64,000 nucleotides of DNA from Bacteroidales bacterium Bact_22 (GTDB taxonomy: Bacteria > Bacteroidota > Bacteroidia > Bacteroidales > F082): the NCBI GenBank assembly GCA_001603665.1, contig LUZN01000009.1, positions 1 through 64,000 of the forward strand, read 5' to 3'. Shown here piece after piece: positions 1 through 8,842 of the stretch. The position numbers were made by a program, and so were the translations under genes. The notes beneath the pieces were generated by a model. That model was not told the DNA's origin. It saw only the letters and a list, made by a program, of their open reading frames with translations, and made no database searches. Numbering within the stretch: position 1 is the stretch's first letter; every line of letters begins with the position of its first letter.

Positions 1-102
1 GGAAATCCTCGTGAATTTTAAGTTCTTGAAGTTATTTGAGCTCTTAAAGTTCTTTAAAAAAGTTAATAAAATAATTGAATAATATTAAAAAAGAAAAAAA
101 TC

Positions 103-2577
103 ATGAAAAAATTATCCTTATTATTATTAGCAATTGCGACAGTTCTCACCCTCTCGCAGTGCAAGAAAAAAGTTGAACAGATTGAACCTACGGGCGACAA
201 GCTCGTCCCTATCACCCTTGATGTGAAGGCGGTAAGCGACGGCCAGAAAATCAACGTGGACCCTAACACAGGCGAGGTGTCGTTTGAACTAAACGACGTG
301 GTTTACGTGGGCAGCGGCGGCAAATATGTGGGCAAACTCGAATGCCACGGCACCAAGTTTATGGGCACACTCACCAACCCTGTGCCAGACCAATCGCTCT
401 ATTTCTATTTCCTCGGCAACCGATTCATCTATGAGGAGGACGCCTTCGTACCAGGCACCAGCGATATATGCTCGTTCGACATCATCGACCAGTCTGACCC
501 CGACAACATGCCTGTGATTTCGATGGCAATCTCCGAAGAGCCTTTCACCGGCTCGGGCACATACCACGCCTTTTTCTATAACAAGGGCGCATTAGTGAAA
601 TTCAACGTGACCACAGAGTCAAACGATCCGATATATATTGAGAGACCGGGTCTCGTCAACTTTATGGAGCTTGACTTCGGTACCAACGACTTCATATACT
701 ACACCAGCAACGAATGCATTAATCTTGGTCGCGGAAGCGGCGAACGCTGGGTGATACTGATGCCGCAAAACGCCATCCCGGCGGGTGGACAAGGCTCGGC
801 CTACTCACACAGCCTCGCATACACCGGAACATGCGGCGCTATACCTCAAATAGTCTCCAACGGCTATTATTTCGACGGCATCCCGGTAGTCGTCAACACC
901 CCGACCGGACAACAAGGCGACGCCCCGGCAACTCCGGCTTATATCAATTCAAGCGTCAACGGATCGAAGATTTATGTCTCATGGCAAAGCTCATGGAATG
1001 CGGCATATTATAAGATTTACAGGTCTTCATCGTATAACGGCACATACGAAAAGGTTGGCGAAAGCGATGGCACGTTCTGGTACGACCTCCATCCTGAAGA
1101 GAACAACTACTACAAGGTGAGTGCCGCCAACGACTTCGGCGAAAGCAGCATGACCTCCCAATATGCCTATGTCCACTACACAGCCTCCTTGCCTCCGAGC
1201 ACTCCTTCCAACGTCACCGCAACCGTAAGCGGCTCAACCGTAGTGTTGGCATGGGACGAGGTTGAGGGCGCCGACTCATATTATATTTACAGGTCAGCCA
1301 CAGCCGACGGCACGTTCTATATTATCGGCGGAAGCTTTACCCCGACTTTCACCGACCAAGGTCCTGGTTCCGACAATTACTATAGACTGGCTGCCGTGAA
1401 CAGCGTAGGCCAAAGCGCCCAAAGCGACATTGTTTATTGTGCATTCAGCGGCTCGGCTCCGGCAACCCCTACTGGTGTCAGCTCTTACAACACTTATACC
1501 CATGCCACCATATCGTGGAACAGCTCGGAGGGTGCCAGTTCCTATAAAATTTACAAATCGTCAACTAAAAACGGCAGCTATGGTTGTATAGGCACAACCA
1601 CCCAAACCTCTTTTGTTGATGACAACCTTCAAACCGACAACTTCTATAAAGTGAGCGCAGCAAACTCATGGGGCGAGAGCGAAAAGAGCGGCTGGACCTA
1701 TTGCTATTTAACGACCGCGGCTCCTACAGGCGCCATCAACGGCAAGTTCAGCATCAGTGCAAACGACCAGGTGTATTTCTCACAAGGCAACCTGATGTAC
1801 AGAGCCACAACCCAAGTTTGGCGTTTCCAAGAAGAACAATGGAACATTTGTGGTCAAGACAACGCGAACATCTCGTCGAGCTACAACGGCTGGATCGACC
1901 TCTTCGGCTGGGGCACCAGCGGCTGGGACAACGGCAACACTTATTACAGGCCTTACAATTCAGAATTTGACAGTTGGAGTGATGGTGCGGGCTACGGTCC
2001 GACCGATGGTTCAAACTACGATTATAACCTGACCGGCACCTACGCCAATGCCGACTGGGGTGTTTACAATGCCATCCAAAACGGCGGCAACCAGGCGGGG
2101 CTGTGGCGCACTTTGACGTATGAGGAATGGTATTACGTCCTCAATGGCCGTGGCACAACATCGGGCATCCGCTACGCCAAAGCCTATCTGCCATTCGATG
2201 GTGGCCGTGAGGGCATATTGCTGTTCCCTGACGACTGGCCGGAGCTGGTCGATGTGAACAACACCAACAATCCGATGGCTGCATTCTCCTCAAATATTTT
2301 CTCGAGCGAAACTTGGGCGTTGATGCAGTATCGTGGAGTGGTGTTTTTGCCGGTAGCAGGTTATAGATTTTTGGGGGATCCATTTGGTCCTAGTATTGCA
2401 AATACATACTTTGATGGAACAGCGCGTTATTGGACAGCTTCAACACTAAGCTCGTACTGGACCTATACTTCAAAAGGCGCATGTTCTTTTAGGGTTGATA
2501 ACGATGAATGGCAGTTTGATTTCAATGAACCTCGTTATTGTGGTTATTCTATCCGATTGGTTCGTGATATTAGATAA
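103..2577 (+). CDS. Lipoprotein with fibronectin type III repeats and a C-terminal FISUMP-like/paralogous domain
   Basis: SPII-type signal (LLLLAIATVLTLSQCKKK); three repeats of xxSSVxxSWxx..YKIYRSSxxxGxYxxVGxxxxTxFxDxxxxxxNYYKVSAxNxxGES; C-term 'RYWTAST...CSFRV...YSIRLVRDIR'. Confidence 0.85.
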   Translation: MKKLSLLLLAIATVLTLSQCKKKVEQIEPTGDKLVPITLDVKAVSDGQKINVDPNTGEVSFELNDVVYVGSGGKYVGKLECHGTKFMGTLTNPVPDQSLYFYFLGNRFIYEEDAFVPGTSDICSFDIIDQSDPDNMPVISMAISEEPFTGSGTYHAFFYNKGALVKFNVTTESNDPIYIERPGLVNFMELDFGTNDFIYYTSNECINLGRGSGERWVILMPQNAIPAGGQGSAYSHSLAYTGTCGAIPQIVSNGYYFDGIPVVVNTPTGQQGDAPATPAYINSSVNGSKIYVSWQSSWNAAYYKIYRSSSYNGTYEKVGESDGTFWYDLHPEENNYYKVSAANDFGESSMTSQYAYVHYTASLPPSTPSNVTATVSGSTVVLAWDEVEGADSYYIYRSATADGTFYIIGGSFTPTFTDQGPGSDNYYRLAAVNSVGQSAQSDIVYCAFSGSAPATPTGVSSYNTYTHATISWNSSEGASSYKIYKSSTKNGSYGCIGTTTQTSFVDDNLQTDNFYKVSAANSWGESEKSGWTYCYLTTAAPTGAINGKFSISANDQVYFSQGNLMYRATTQVWRFQEEQWNICGQDNANISSSYNGWIDLFGWGTSGWDNGNTYYRPYNSEFDSWSDGAGYGPTDGSNYDYNLTGTYANADWGVYNAIQNGGNQAGLWRTLTYEEWYYVLNGRGTTSGIRYAKAYLPFDGGREGILLFPDDWPELVDVNNTNNPMAAFSSNIFSSETWALMQYRGVVFLPVAGYRFLGDPFGPSIANTYFDGTARYWTASTLSSYWTYTSKGACSFRVDNDEWQFDFNEPRYCGYSIRLVRDIR

Positions 2578-2620
2578 GGGCATTTTGGTTTAATAAAAAG
2601 GAGGGGATTATTCCCTGGTT

Positions 2621-2648
2621 TGTAGGGACGCGCTGCGCGCGTCCCTAT
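2621..2648. repeat. Palindromic dispersed repeat TGTAGGGACGCGC-TGC-GCGCGTCCCTA
   Basis: 11-bp perfect arms (2623-2633 / 2637-2647) with 3-nt loop, between convergent genes; same outer arms as the element at 32151-32180. Confidence 0.8.
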
Positions 2649-2654
2649 GTTTGT

Positions 2655-3602
2655 TTATAGCAAATCCAAAATTGTTTCCGGTGTAATCGACATTTCAGTT
2701 ATGGCACAAAGACCAGAACCAAGGTCTTTCAAGCTGGCACCGAGCAGATAAACTTGGCCATCGATAATTAGGAAACGGTCGTGATTTCGATGAGGCAGCT
2801 GAACAAACTCAATCTTGGGGTATTGCGTATTATGTTTTTTCAGGTCGGTCAAAAACTGTTCATTATAACGAGTGTAAATAACAGCGGACACACCATCAGA
2901 ACGCTTGGTAAGCATCGAAAGCACTCGGTCATCAACGAAATTGTCTATCAGTATAATCCTATCTTTAGCTAACCGAACCATATCTGAAACGTAAGTCCAG
3001 GCATCCCACACACAGCCAGTTGGAAATACCTGCTCAGGAAGCAGTTTAGGAGAGTTTTCCTCTATTTTTTCAAGAATTTCCTCTATTTTGTTATCCGTTG
3101 TCTGCATCCATTGTTTGTTTTCCAGTTGCTGTAATTCAACGCGGTCTAATCTTTGGAATATCTCCAAACTAGCGGCAATATAACGTTGCATTCCCACAAA
3201 GGCTCTCATTATCTTAATGTTGGTGTCAATTGCCACTCGGCTTCGGAGCAGTCCGCTGAGCATTCCTATACCTTGTTGTGTGAAAGCGTATGGCAATGCA
3301 CGACGATCACCGCCTCTCTCGTTTGAAGTGCCAAAATGGCACTTCAAACCATTATACTCTTCTTTGGTTAATTGAAACATGAAATCTTCGGGAAAACGTT
3401 CAATATTTCGTTTTACCTGCCTGTTCATCTGTTTCACCTCCACTTGATAAAGAAATGCCAGATCACGGTCAATAAGCACTTGAACACCTCTGATAGTCAA
3501 AATAAGTTTCTCAATATCATTAACACTTGGTGTCCCTAATTTTTCACAGTTTTTTACTATTTCTACAACTTGTTTGTCTTTTTTAATAATTATATTTTCC
3601 AT
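2655..3602 (-). CDS. ORF6N domain protein with C-terminal PLD-like region
   Basis: N-term IRGVQVLIDRDLAFLYQVEVKQMNRQVKRNIERFPEDFMFQLTKEE = ORF6N; C-term RIILIDNFVDDRVL...HDRFLIIDGQVYLLGASLKDLG resembles a PLD-like HxR/K motif. Confidence 0.85.
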   Translation of the reverse strand: MENIIIKKDKQVVEIVKNCEKLGTPSVNDIEKLILTIRGVQVLIDRDLAFLYQVEVKQMNRQVKRNIERFPEDFMFQLTKEEYNGLKCHFGTSNERGGDRRALPYAFTQQGIGMLSGLLRSRVAIDTNIKIMRAFVGMQRYIAASLEIFQRLDRVELQQLENKQWMQTTDNKIEEILEKIEENSPKLLPEQVFPTGCVWDAWTYVSDMVRLAKDRIILIDNFVDDRVLSMLTKRSDGVSAVIYTRYNEQFLTDLKKHNTQYPKIEFVQLPHRNHDRFLIIDGQVYLLGASLKDLGSGLCAITEMSITPETILDLL

Positions 3603-3754
3603 AGTATCTAAAATTTATAAATAAAAAAATCTCCTTTCGTCATCCGACGAAGTCATTTTTGATCAATAAGTTTTACGATGCTATGAAAGGCTGTGATTCT
3701 AAATCATTCGCAAAGATACTACATATTTATCGATTTGTCAAGAGATTTTGTAAA

Positions 3755-3783
3755 ATAAAAAAGGATGTCAAACCGACATCCTT
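3755..3783 (-). terminator. Rho-independent terminator of the TPM-domain gene
   Basis: AAGGATGTC-aaacc-GACATCCTT stem followed on the minus strand by TTTTTTATTTTA. Confidence 0.85.
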
Positions 3784-3791
3784 AGTATTTA

Positions 3792-5354
3792 CTACCACCT
3801 CCCAGAGTAGCCGCCGCCACCGCTGCGACCTCCACCGAAGGAGCCGCCCGACGAATGTGACGAGCCGCCACTGCTGTAGCCTCCGCCACTCGATGAATGC
3901 TCACGACGTGGTATCACCACCTGTTTCACGGTCTTTTCCTTGCAGAACAAACAACCGTATGTCACCTCGTCGAGACCGGTGTGCTCGTAGGTAGCCACCT
4001 TTATGACTTTGGTGTTTTCTTTCTTCAGTAGATGCGCGCCACAATGGTCGCAGTTGGTGAAGCTCTTGTATTTCTTACCTTTTTCTTTAATTACAAATGC
4101 ATGACCGTTCGCACAGTGCATCGTGGTGAACTGCCTTGCCTGGTTAAGCATCTCGGCAGTCTCCAACTCAGGAAGCTGCACTGTGGCGTCTGTCGTCATA
4201 TCCGCATGACACTCCGGACAGATCATCTCAGGACACTTCTTTTTGCGTTCTTCATAAATCGATTTGTAATACCATCCCATCCATAAAGCGAGTATGTTAA
4301 CCCACTGAGTGCGGTGGTAGTTCTTTGCCTTGTCGTAAACGCCACGTGGGTTGATCGAATCTTTCGCCACCTTGTCGGCCATCTTTAGCTCGCGACGATT
4401 TTGTTTTATGCATATCCATGAGAAATAAGCGAAGATGGTGAAACCGGCTATCCAATTTCTAATCACAATCTCCTCCTCGCCTTCCATCAACGCGAAAAAC
4501 ACTATGTAAGCCACCAAGAACCACACTATCGCCGACAGTCCGAAGTTGAGTGAACGGGCGCATCCAGCACCTTGCCATGCCGAGCCGCTCCACGTAGTGC
4601 CGGGCTCGTTGATAAACTTCAAACCCTCTTTCGAAGTGATGGTATATTCATCTTTAAAACTCTTATCGGCTTTGTTTTTATAAATCTTGTCGTCTTTTCT
4701 TGTAAAAAGAAAATAAAGGAACGAGATCGCCGGGATACAGAACACCAGCAGTACTATCATCCAGATGTAGAACGAACTCATCACCTCCTTGTCTTTCTCA
4801 GCTTTTATATCAGAATAAATCTGCTTGTCGGGCAACACGGTGATAAGCTCTTCGGGCATGGTGCCGCCGAAAACAGCGACGATATCCATCACTCCGGCAA
4901 GCATTCCACCTTCGTAGTCGCCTTCCTTAAAATAGGGTTTTATTGTATGCTGGAAAATCTCGAAACATTTCGCATCGGGCAATATCGCCTCTATACCGTA
5001 ACCTGTCTCAAACTCAAAGGCATGTGCGTCTTCCACAAAGAGAAGCAGCAAACCGTTGTCCTTACCCTTGTCGCCAATGCCCCAATAGTTAAAGAGACGT
5101 GTCCTGAAAGTAACAGGATCCTCATCGGTCCGGCTCAAGCAAACCAAAAACACATCGACACTATCGCGGATGGCGTTCAAGGCGGTGTTGATCTTCATCT
5201 CCGCCTCATCCGACAGGTAGTTGTCAGGGTCGCTGACATGGATGTAATTGCTCTGGGTACGGGTGTTCGGGACGTTGTAAATAGTCCACGCATTATCAGC
5301 AGACAAAGGCAAAATCGTTATTGCCAAAATCAATGTAAAAAATAACTTTTTCAT
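3792..5354 (-). CDS. TPM domain-containing (YgcG-like) membrane protein with Gly/Ser-rich tail
   Basis: Signal peptide from the internal Met at 5354; VSDPDNYLSDEAEMKINTALNAIRDS...FLVCLSRTDEDPVTFRTRLFNYWGIGDKGKDNGLLLLF; tail GGGYSSGGSSHSSGGSFGGGRSGGGGYSGRW. Confidence 0.9.
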   Translation of the reverse strand: MKKLFFTLILAITILPLSADNAWTIYNVPNTRTQSNYIHVSDPDNYLSDEAEMKINTALNAIRDSVDVFLVCLSRTDEDPVTFRTRLFNYWGIGDKGKDNGLLLLFVEDAHAFEFETGYGIEAILPDAKCFEIFQHTIKPYFKEGDYEGGMLAGVMDIVAVFGGTMPEELITVLPDKQIYSDIKAEKDKEVMSSFYIWMIVLLVFCIPAISFLYFLFTRKDDKIYKNKADKSFKDEYTITSKEGLKFINEPGTTWSGSAWQGAGCARSLNFGLSAIVWFLVAYIVFFALMEGEEEIVIRNWIAGFTIFAYFSWICIKQNRRELKMADKVAKDSINPRGVYDKAKNYHRTQWVNILALWMGWYYKSIYEERKKKCPEMICPECHADMTTDATVQLPELETAEMLNQARQFTTMHCANGHAFVIKEKGKKYKSFTNCDHCGAHLLKKENTKVIKVATYEHTGLDEVTYGCLFCKEKTVKQVVIPRREHSSSGGGYSSGGSSHSSGGSFGGGRSGGGGYSGRW

Positions 5355-5398
5355 ATCTCTAATCTTATAATCTTCTAAACTCATAAGCTTATAAGCTT

Positions 5399-6175
5399 TT
5401 AATCTTTAAAAAAATACTGCCCCTTCCCTCTTGTCTTCTTGCCATATTGTATGGCGTGCTTCGGACAATGATGGTAGCAGGCATCGCAGGTGTTGCAATG
5501 TCCGTTCCACTTCGGACGTCCGCTCTCCATCGTGATGTTTTTCACCGGGCACACCTTCTCGCAGATTCCGCATGAGATGCAGCTCTCGTTGGCGAAAAAC
5601 GGCTTGTCGGACGCCCATTTCCAGAAATTTTTGCCGATGACGTTGCTCTTGAAACGCGGCAAAGCACCTTTTATCATATCCGAAAATTCGGCGTGATTTT
5701 TGATAAGTTCAATCACCTTCGGTAGCTTTTCCTTGGCTTTCGCTATCTTTTGGTCGGCTACTTCAGGCTTATCGACGCTCATCCCCATCATGTTAACATA
5801 GGTATTCGGCATCTTAAAACAATAAGCGCCATTCAGTTCTAATCCTTTGTTTTCCAATGATTTACGGAATAATTTTTCAGTCTCACCGACGTTATCGCCG
5901 CAAGTCACAGCAGTCCAGATATACGATGGTTTGCCATTGATAATCAATTGATTAACAAATTCATCAACAAGATGTGGCGGTCGCCAGGAATATATCGGGT
6001 AAACGAATCCGAGCGTCTCGTTTTCAGCGAGAGTGTATTCAAAAGCGCCATTACGCTGGGCTTCAGGGATGAAGACGAGTTTGTCGTCCAACGCCTCAGC
6101 GATGCATTGTGCGATATATTTGCTGTTTCCGCAACCTGAATAGTAGAAAACCATAGTTGAAATAACTTTTTGCAA
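5399..6175 (-). CDS. EFR1-type flavodoxin/ferredoxin protein (2x 4Fe-4S)
   Basis: N-term VFYYSGCGNSKYIAQCIAE flavodoxin motif; CISCGICEKVCP and CNTCDACYHHCP; start may be at 6154. Confidence 0.88.
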   Translation of the reverse strand: MQKVISTMVFYYSGCGNSKYIAQCIAEALDDKLVFIPEAQRNGAFEYTLAENETLGFVYPIYSWRPPHLVDEFVNQLIINGKPSYIWTAVTCGDNVGETEKLFRKSLENKGLELNGAYCFKMPNTYVNMMGMSVDKPEVADQKIAKAKEKLPKVIELIKNHAEFSDMIKGALPRFKSNVIGKNFWKWASDKPFFANESCISCGICEKVCPVKNITMESGRPKWNGHCNTCDACYHHCPKHAIQYGKKTRGKGQYFFKD

Positions 6176-6189
6176 ATATAGGAAAAAAT

Positions 6190-7302
6190 TTGTACTTTTG
6201 CATTGTGAAATATTTTTTGAAGATATTAATCTTTTTGTTGGTCCCGATGTCGGCGGTTTGCCAGAACGATGGCGACACCACCGCGCTCCGCATCATCTTC
6301 TGCGGCGACCTCATGGGCCACGGCGGACAGATCAGGGCCTCGCAAACCGCCGACGGATACGACTATTCGCCGTGTTTTCAGTTTGTCGAGGGATACCTCA
6401 AGAGTGCCGACCTCGCCGTCGCTAACTTCGAGCTCACGCTGGCAGGTCCACCCTACAGCGGCTACCCGCAGTTCTCGTCGCCCGACCAGGTGCTCGTCGA
6501 CGCACACCGCGCCGGCTTCGGACTGTTCACCACCGTCAACAACCACTGCATGGACAGCGGAAAAGAGGGCTTTCTGCGCACCCTCGACGTGTTCGACTCG
6601 CTCGGCGTCGCCCACCTCGGCACCTACCGCGACACCCTCGAGCGACAGGCCAACCACCCGCTGATGATGGACATCAAGGGCTTCCGCCTCGCTTTTCTCA
6701 CCTACACCTATGGCACCAACGAGATTCCGGTGCCCGCCCCGCTGGTGGCCAACATGATCGACACCACCGTCATGGCCGACGACCTCGCCGAGGCGATGCG
6801 GATGGGCGCTGAATACGTCATCACCATGATACACTGGGGAATAGAATACGACACCATAGCCAACCGTCAGCAACGCGAGCTGGCAAAGTTCCTGCTCAGC
6901 CACGGCTCCGACATCGTCATCGGCGGACATCCTCATGTGGTGCAGGACGCCACCATGGACGCGCTGCCCGACAACGACAAAACGCCCGAGATAGTAGTAT
7001 ATTCGATGGGAAACCTCATCTCGAACCAGCGCTTCCGCAACACCGACGGCGGCATCATGGTCGAGCTCGAGCTCCGTCGCGACGGCGACAAGATACTCCA
7101 AGACTGCGGCTACATGCCTTATTGGGTTTACCGCGGCGTGTACAACGGACTATACCAATATTATATCCTGCCGACGCGTGCCGCGCGGCAGGATCCTAAA
7201 AAATTCCAGCTTTCGAAAGAAGATATCGACGCCCTGATATTGTTCGACAACAACACCCGCGAACGTCTCAACGGCTCGATTAAAGAGGTATCAGCGTACT
7301 GA
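6190..7302 (+). CDS. CapA family protein (poly-gamma-glutamate/capsule-type metallophosphatase fold)
   Basis: IIFCGDLMGHGGQI...ADLAVANFELTL...TTVNNHCMDSG...VIGGHPHVVQ...VVYSMGNLISNQ; the real start may be an internal Met, since the listed 5' end overlaps the -7 box. Confidence 0.88.
   Translation: MYFCIVKYFLKILIFLLVPMSAVCQNDGDTTALRIIFCGDLMGHGGQIRASQTADGYDYSPCFQFVEGYLKSADLAVANFELTLAGPPYSGYPQFSSPDQVLVDAHRAGFGLFTTVNNHCMDSGKEGFLRTLDVFDSLGVAHLGTYRDTLERQANHPLMMDIKGFRLAFLTYTYGTNEIPVPAPLVANMIDTTVMADDLAEAMRMGAEYVITMIHWGIEYDTIANRQQRELAKFLLSHGSDIVIGGHPHVVQDATMDALPDNDKTPEIVVYSMGNLISNQRFRNTDGGIMVELELRRDGDKILQDCGYMPYWVYRGVYNGLYQYYILPTRAARQDPKKFQLSKEDIDALILFDNNTRERLNGSIKEVSAY
6193..6200 (+). promoter_or_regulatory. 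Bacteroidota -7 box TACTTTTG
   Basis: TAnnTTTG consensus just upstream of the CapA-like CDS. Confidence 0.5.
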
Positions 7303-8746
7303 CAACCACGTTGTTGTTTGCGCCCGTCTGGCTCTGTACACGTGTCACGCCGCGCTCCGGACCGGTCACATCGGTGACAAGCGTAACAGTCGCGCCGTCA
7401 GCCTTGATTACACTCTCGATGAATGCCATGACACCGCCGTCGTAGTTGCACCCAGTGCAGATATTATAAGGTGGCACCTGTGAACGGTCGACAGACACAT
7501 CCTCGATGGTCATTGTGGCAAGGTCGTAGATTTTGAAACCAGTCAAGCCATTCGACATAACAGATCTGTAGCAGTGACCTTCGGCGTCGAATTCCGAATA
7601 GAACGGCCAGTCCGAAGGAAGAGAGTTCGATGTCAGTTGATAAGTATTGGCATTAAAGGTCCATTTGGTCTGACCGTCAATCCATGAATAATTCTCTTCA
7701 TCGCAGACATAAACTGTTGCATACCCGGAATCTTCGGTGAAATAGCCATCGGTCACATACGTTCCCGTTGCCACATCGCCCTCGATATCGACACGATAAA
7801 TCGTTGGAGTCCACTCGCCGTGTATCGACACGAAATATTTACCGTTTATGCAGCGCATTGTGGGCCCGTAATTATAATCTGAAACTGGAATACCCTGAAC
7901 TGCCGGTAGAGTACCGTCGGAAGCCATGATAGCCGCAATATCCGGGATATTGCTGCCGTAGCTGATGCATGTGCCAAGGTGACCGTCATTGTCGGTGACA
8001 GCATAAGCGATGTTGATAGGCTGTGATTCACTACCAGGCATCACATTGATGACTTTGACATTATCGCCACTTATCTGAAGCTTGCTCAATCCGCCATAAT
8101 ACGAACCCGAAGCGAGATAGATATCGGTGCCTATCTGCGAGATTAGGCCCAGCTTACGCAGTCTGTCGCCGGTTAAATCCCCGTCTAAAGGCTGTCCATT
8201 ATCGAAAATCCAAGGGATATTTGGACCTCCCAAATATTTAAGATTACCTATCGGGAATACTTGAGTAACCCCGTTGAGGTCGTAAATCTTACCGTCGCTA
8301 CGGCGGAGAAGGAAGTTCTCACCACAATCCGACCACCAGCTGTGCTCCACCGTGCCGCGGATACGATCGGCCATGTCGTCACTGAAACCGCTGTAGTCGT
8401 TGCACTGATAACGGCATCCCATGAGCCAGATGTAGACGTCACCAACAGGAATCATCTGAGTGATCTGGATGGTGAGACTACGCCTCAATTCCGAAGCGAT
8501 ACCGCTGTCGTCGCAGTCATACTCATAAGCCATAATCTGCAGATTGCCATTTTCGTCGACACTGTAGAGGAATCCGCCGGTCTCGCCGTCTTTGGCACCT
8601 TCTTTATTAGCTAAAGCAAGATAACGGGCACCATTGAGGTTCACCTTACTCATCTTAAACGAAGCATCGCCTCCTTTATTTTTCTTACAAGAAACAACGC
8701 CGAAAACCAGCGTCAGAATTATGAAAACACCTAATAATTTCTTCAT
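7280..8746 (-). CDS. Lipoprotein, paralog of 22600-24093
   Basis: SPII signal GVFIILTLVFGVVSCKKN; collinear similarity to the 497-aa protein (lALAD/N..., IWL.xCR..., LxRxxDGxIxxxxxV, C-term ISTLIxL). Confidence 0.8.
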   Translation of the reverse strand: MKKLLGVFIILTLVFGVVSCKKNKGGDASFKMSKVNLNGARYLALANKEGAKDGETGGFLYSVDENGNLQIMAYEYDCDDSGIASELRRSLTIQITQMIPVGDVYIWLMGCRYQCNDYSGFSDDMADRIRGTVEHSWWSDCGENFLLRRSDGKIYDLNGVTQVFPIGNLKYLGGPNIPWIFDNGQPLDGDLTGDRLRKLGLISQIGTDIYLASGSYYGGLSKLQISGDNVKVINVMPGSESQPINIAYAVTDNDGHLGTCISYGSNIPDIAAIMASDGTLPAVQGIPVSDYNYGPTMRCINGKYFVSIHGEWTPTIYRVDIEGDVATGTYVTDGYFTEDSGYATVYVCDEENYSWIDGQTKWTFNANTYQLTSNSLPSDWPFYSEFDAEGHCYRSVMSNGLTGFKIYDLATMTIEDVSVDRSQVPPYNICTGCNYDGGVMAFIESVIKADGATVTLVTDVTGPERGVTRVQSQTGANNNVVVSTLIPL

Positions 8747-8842
8747 GATACTATAATTTTTAGGTCAACATTCCACTTAATTGATTAGTAATCAACCTGC
8801 AAAGATAAGAAGAAATCTTTAAAAAAGCAATTTTTTTGCAAT

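Noticed and set aside
3636-3651. TTCGTC-atcc-GACGAA hairpin 5' of the ORF6N gene
   Set aside because: Only 6 bp and no conserved aptamer or terminator features.
6226-7101. 291-aa minus-strand ORF antisense to the CapA-like gene
   Set aside because: V/H/D-rich shadow ORF in a GC-rich coding region; the CapA motifs on the plus strand are decisive.
8781-8795. 15-nt palindrome TTGATTAGTAATCAA near the lipoprotein TSS
   Set aside because: AT-rich and short; no counterpart upstream of the paralog, so an operator cannot be supported.
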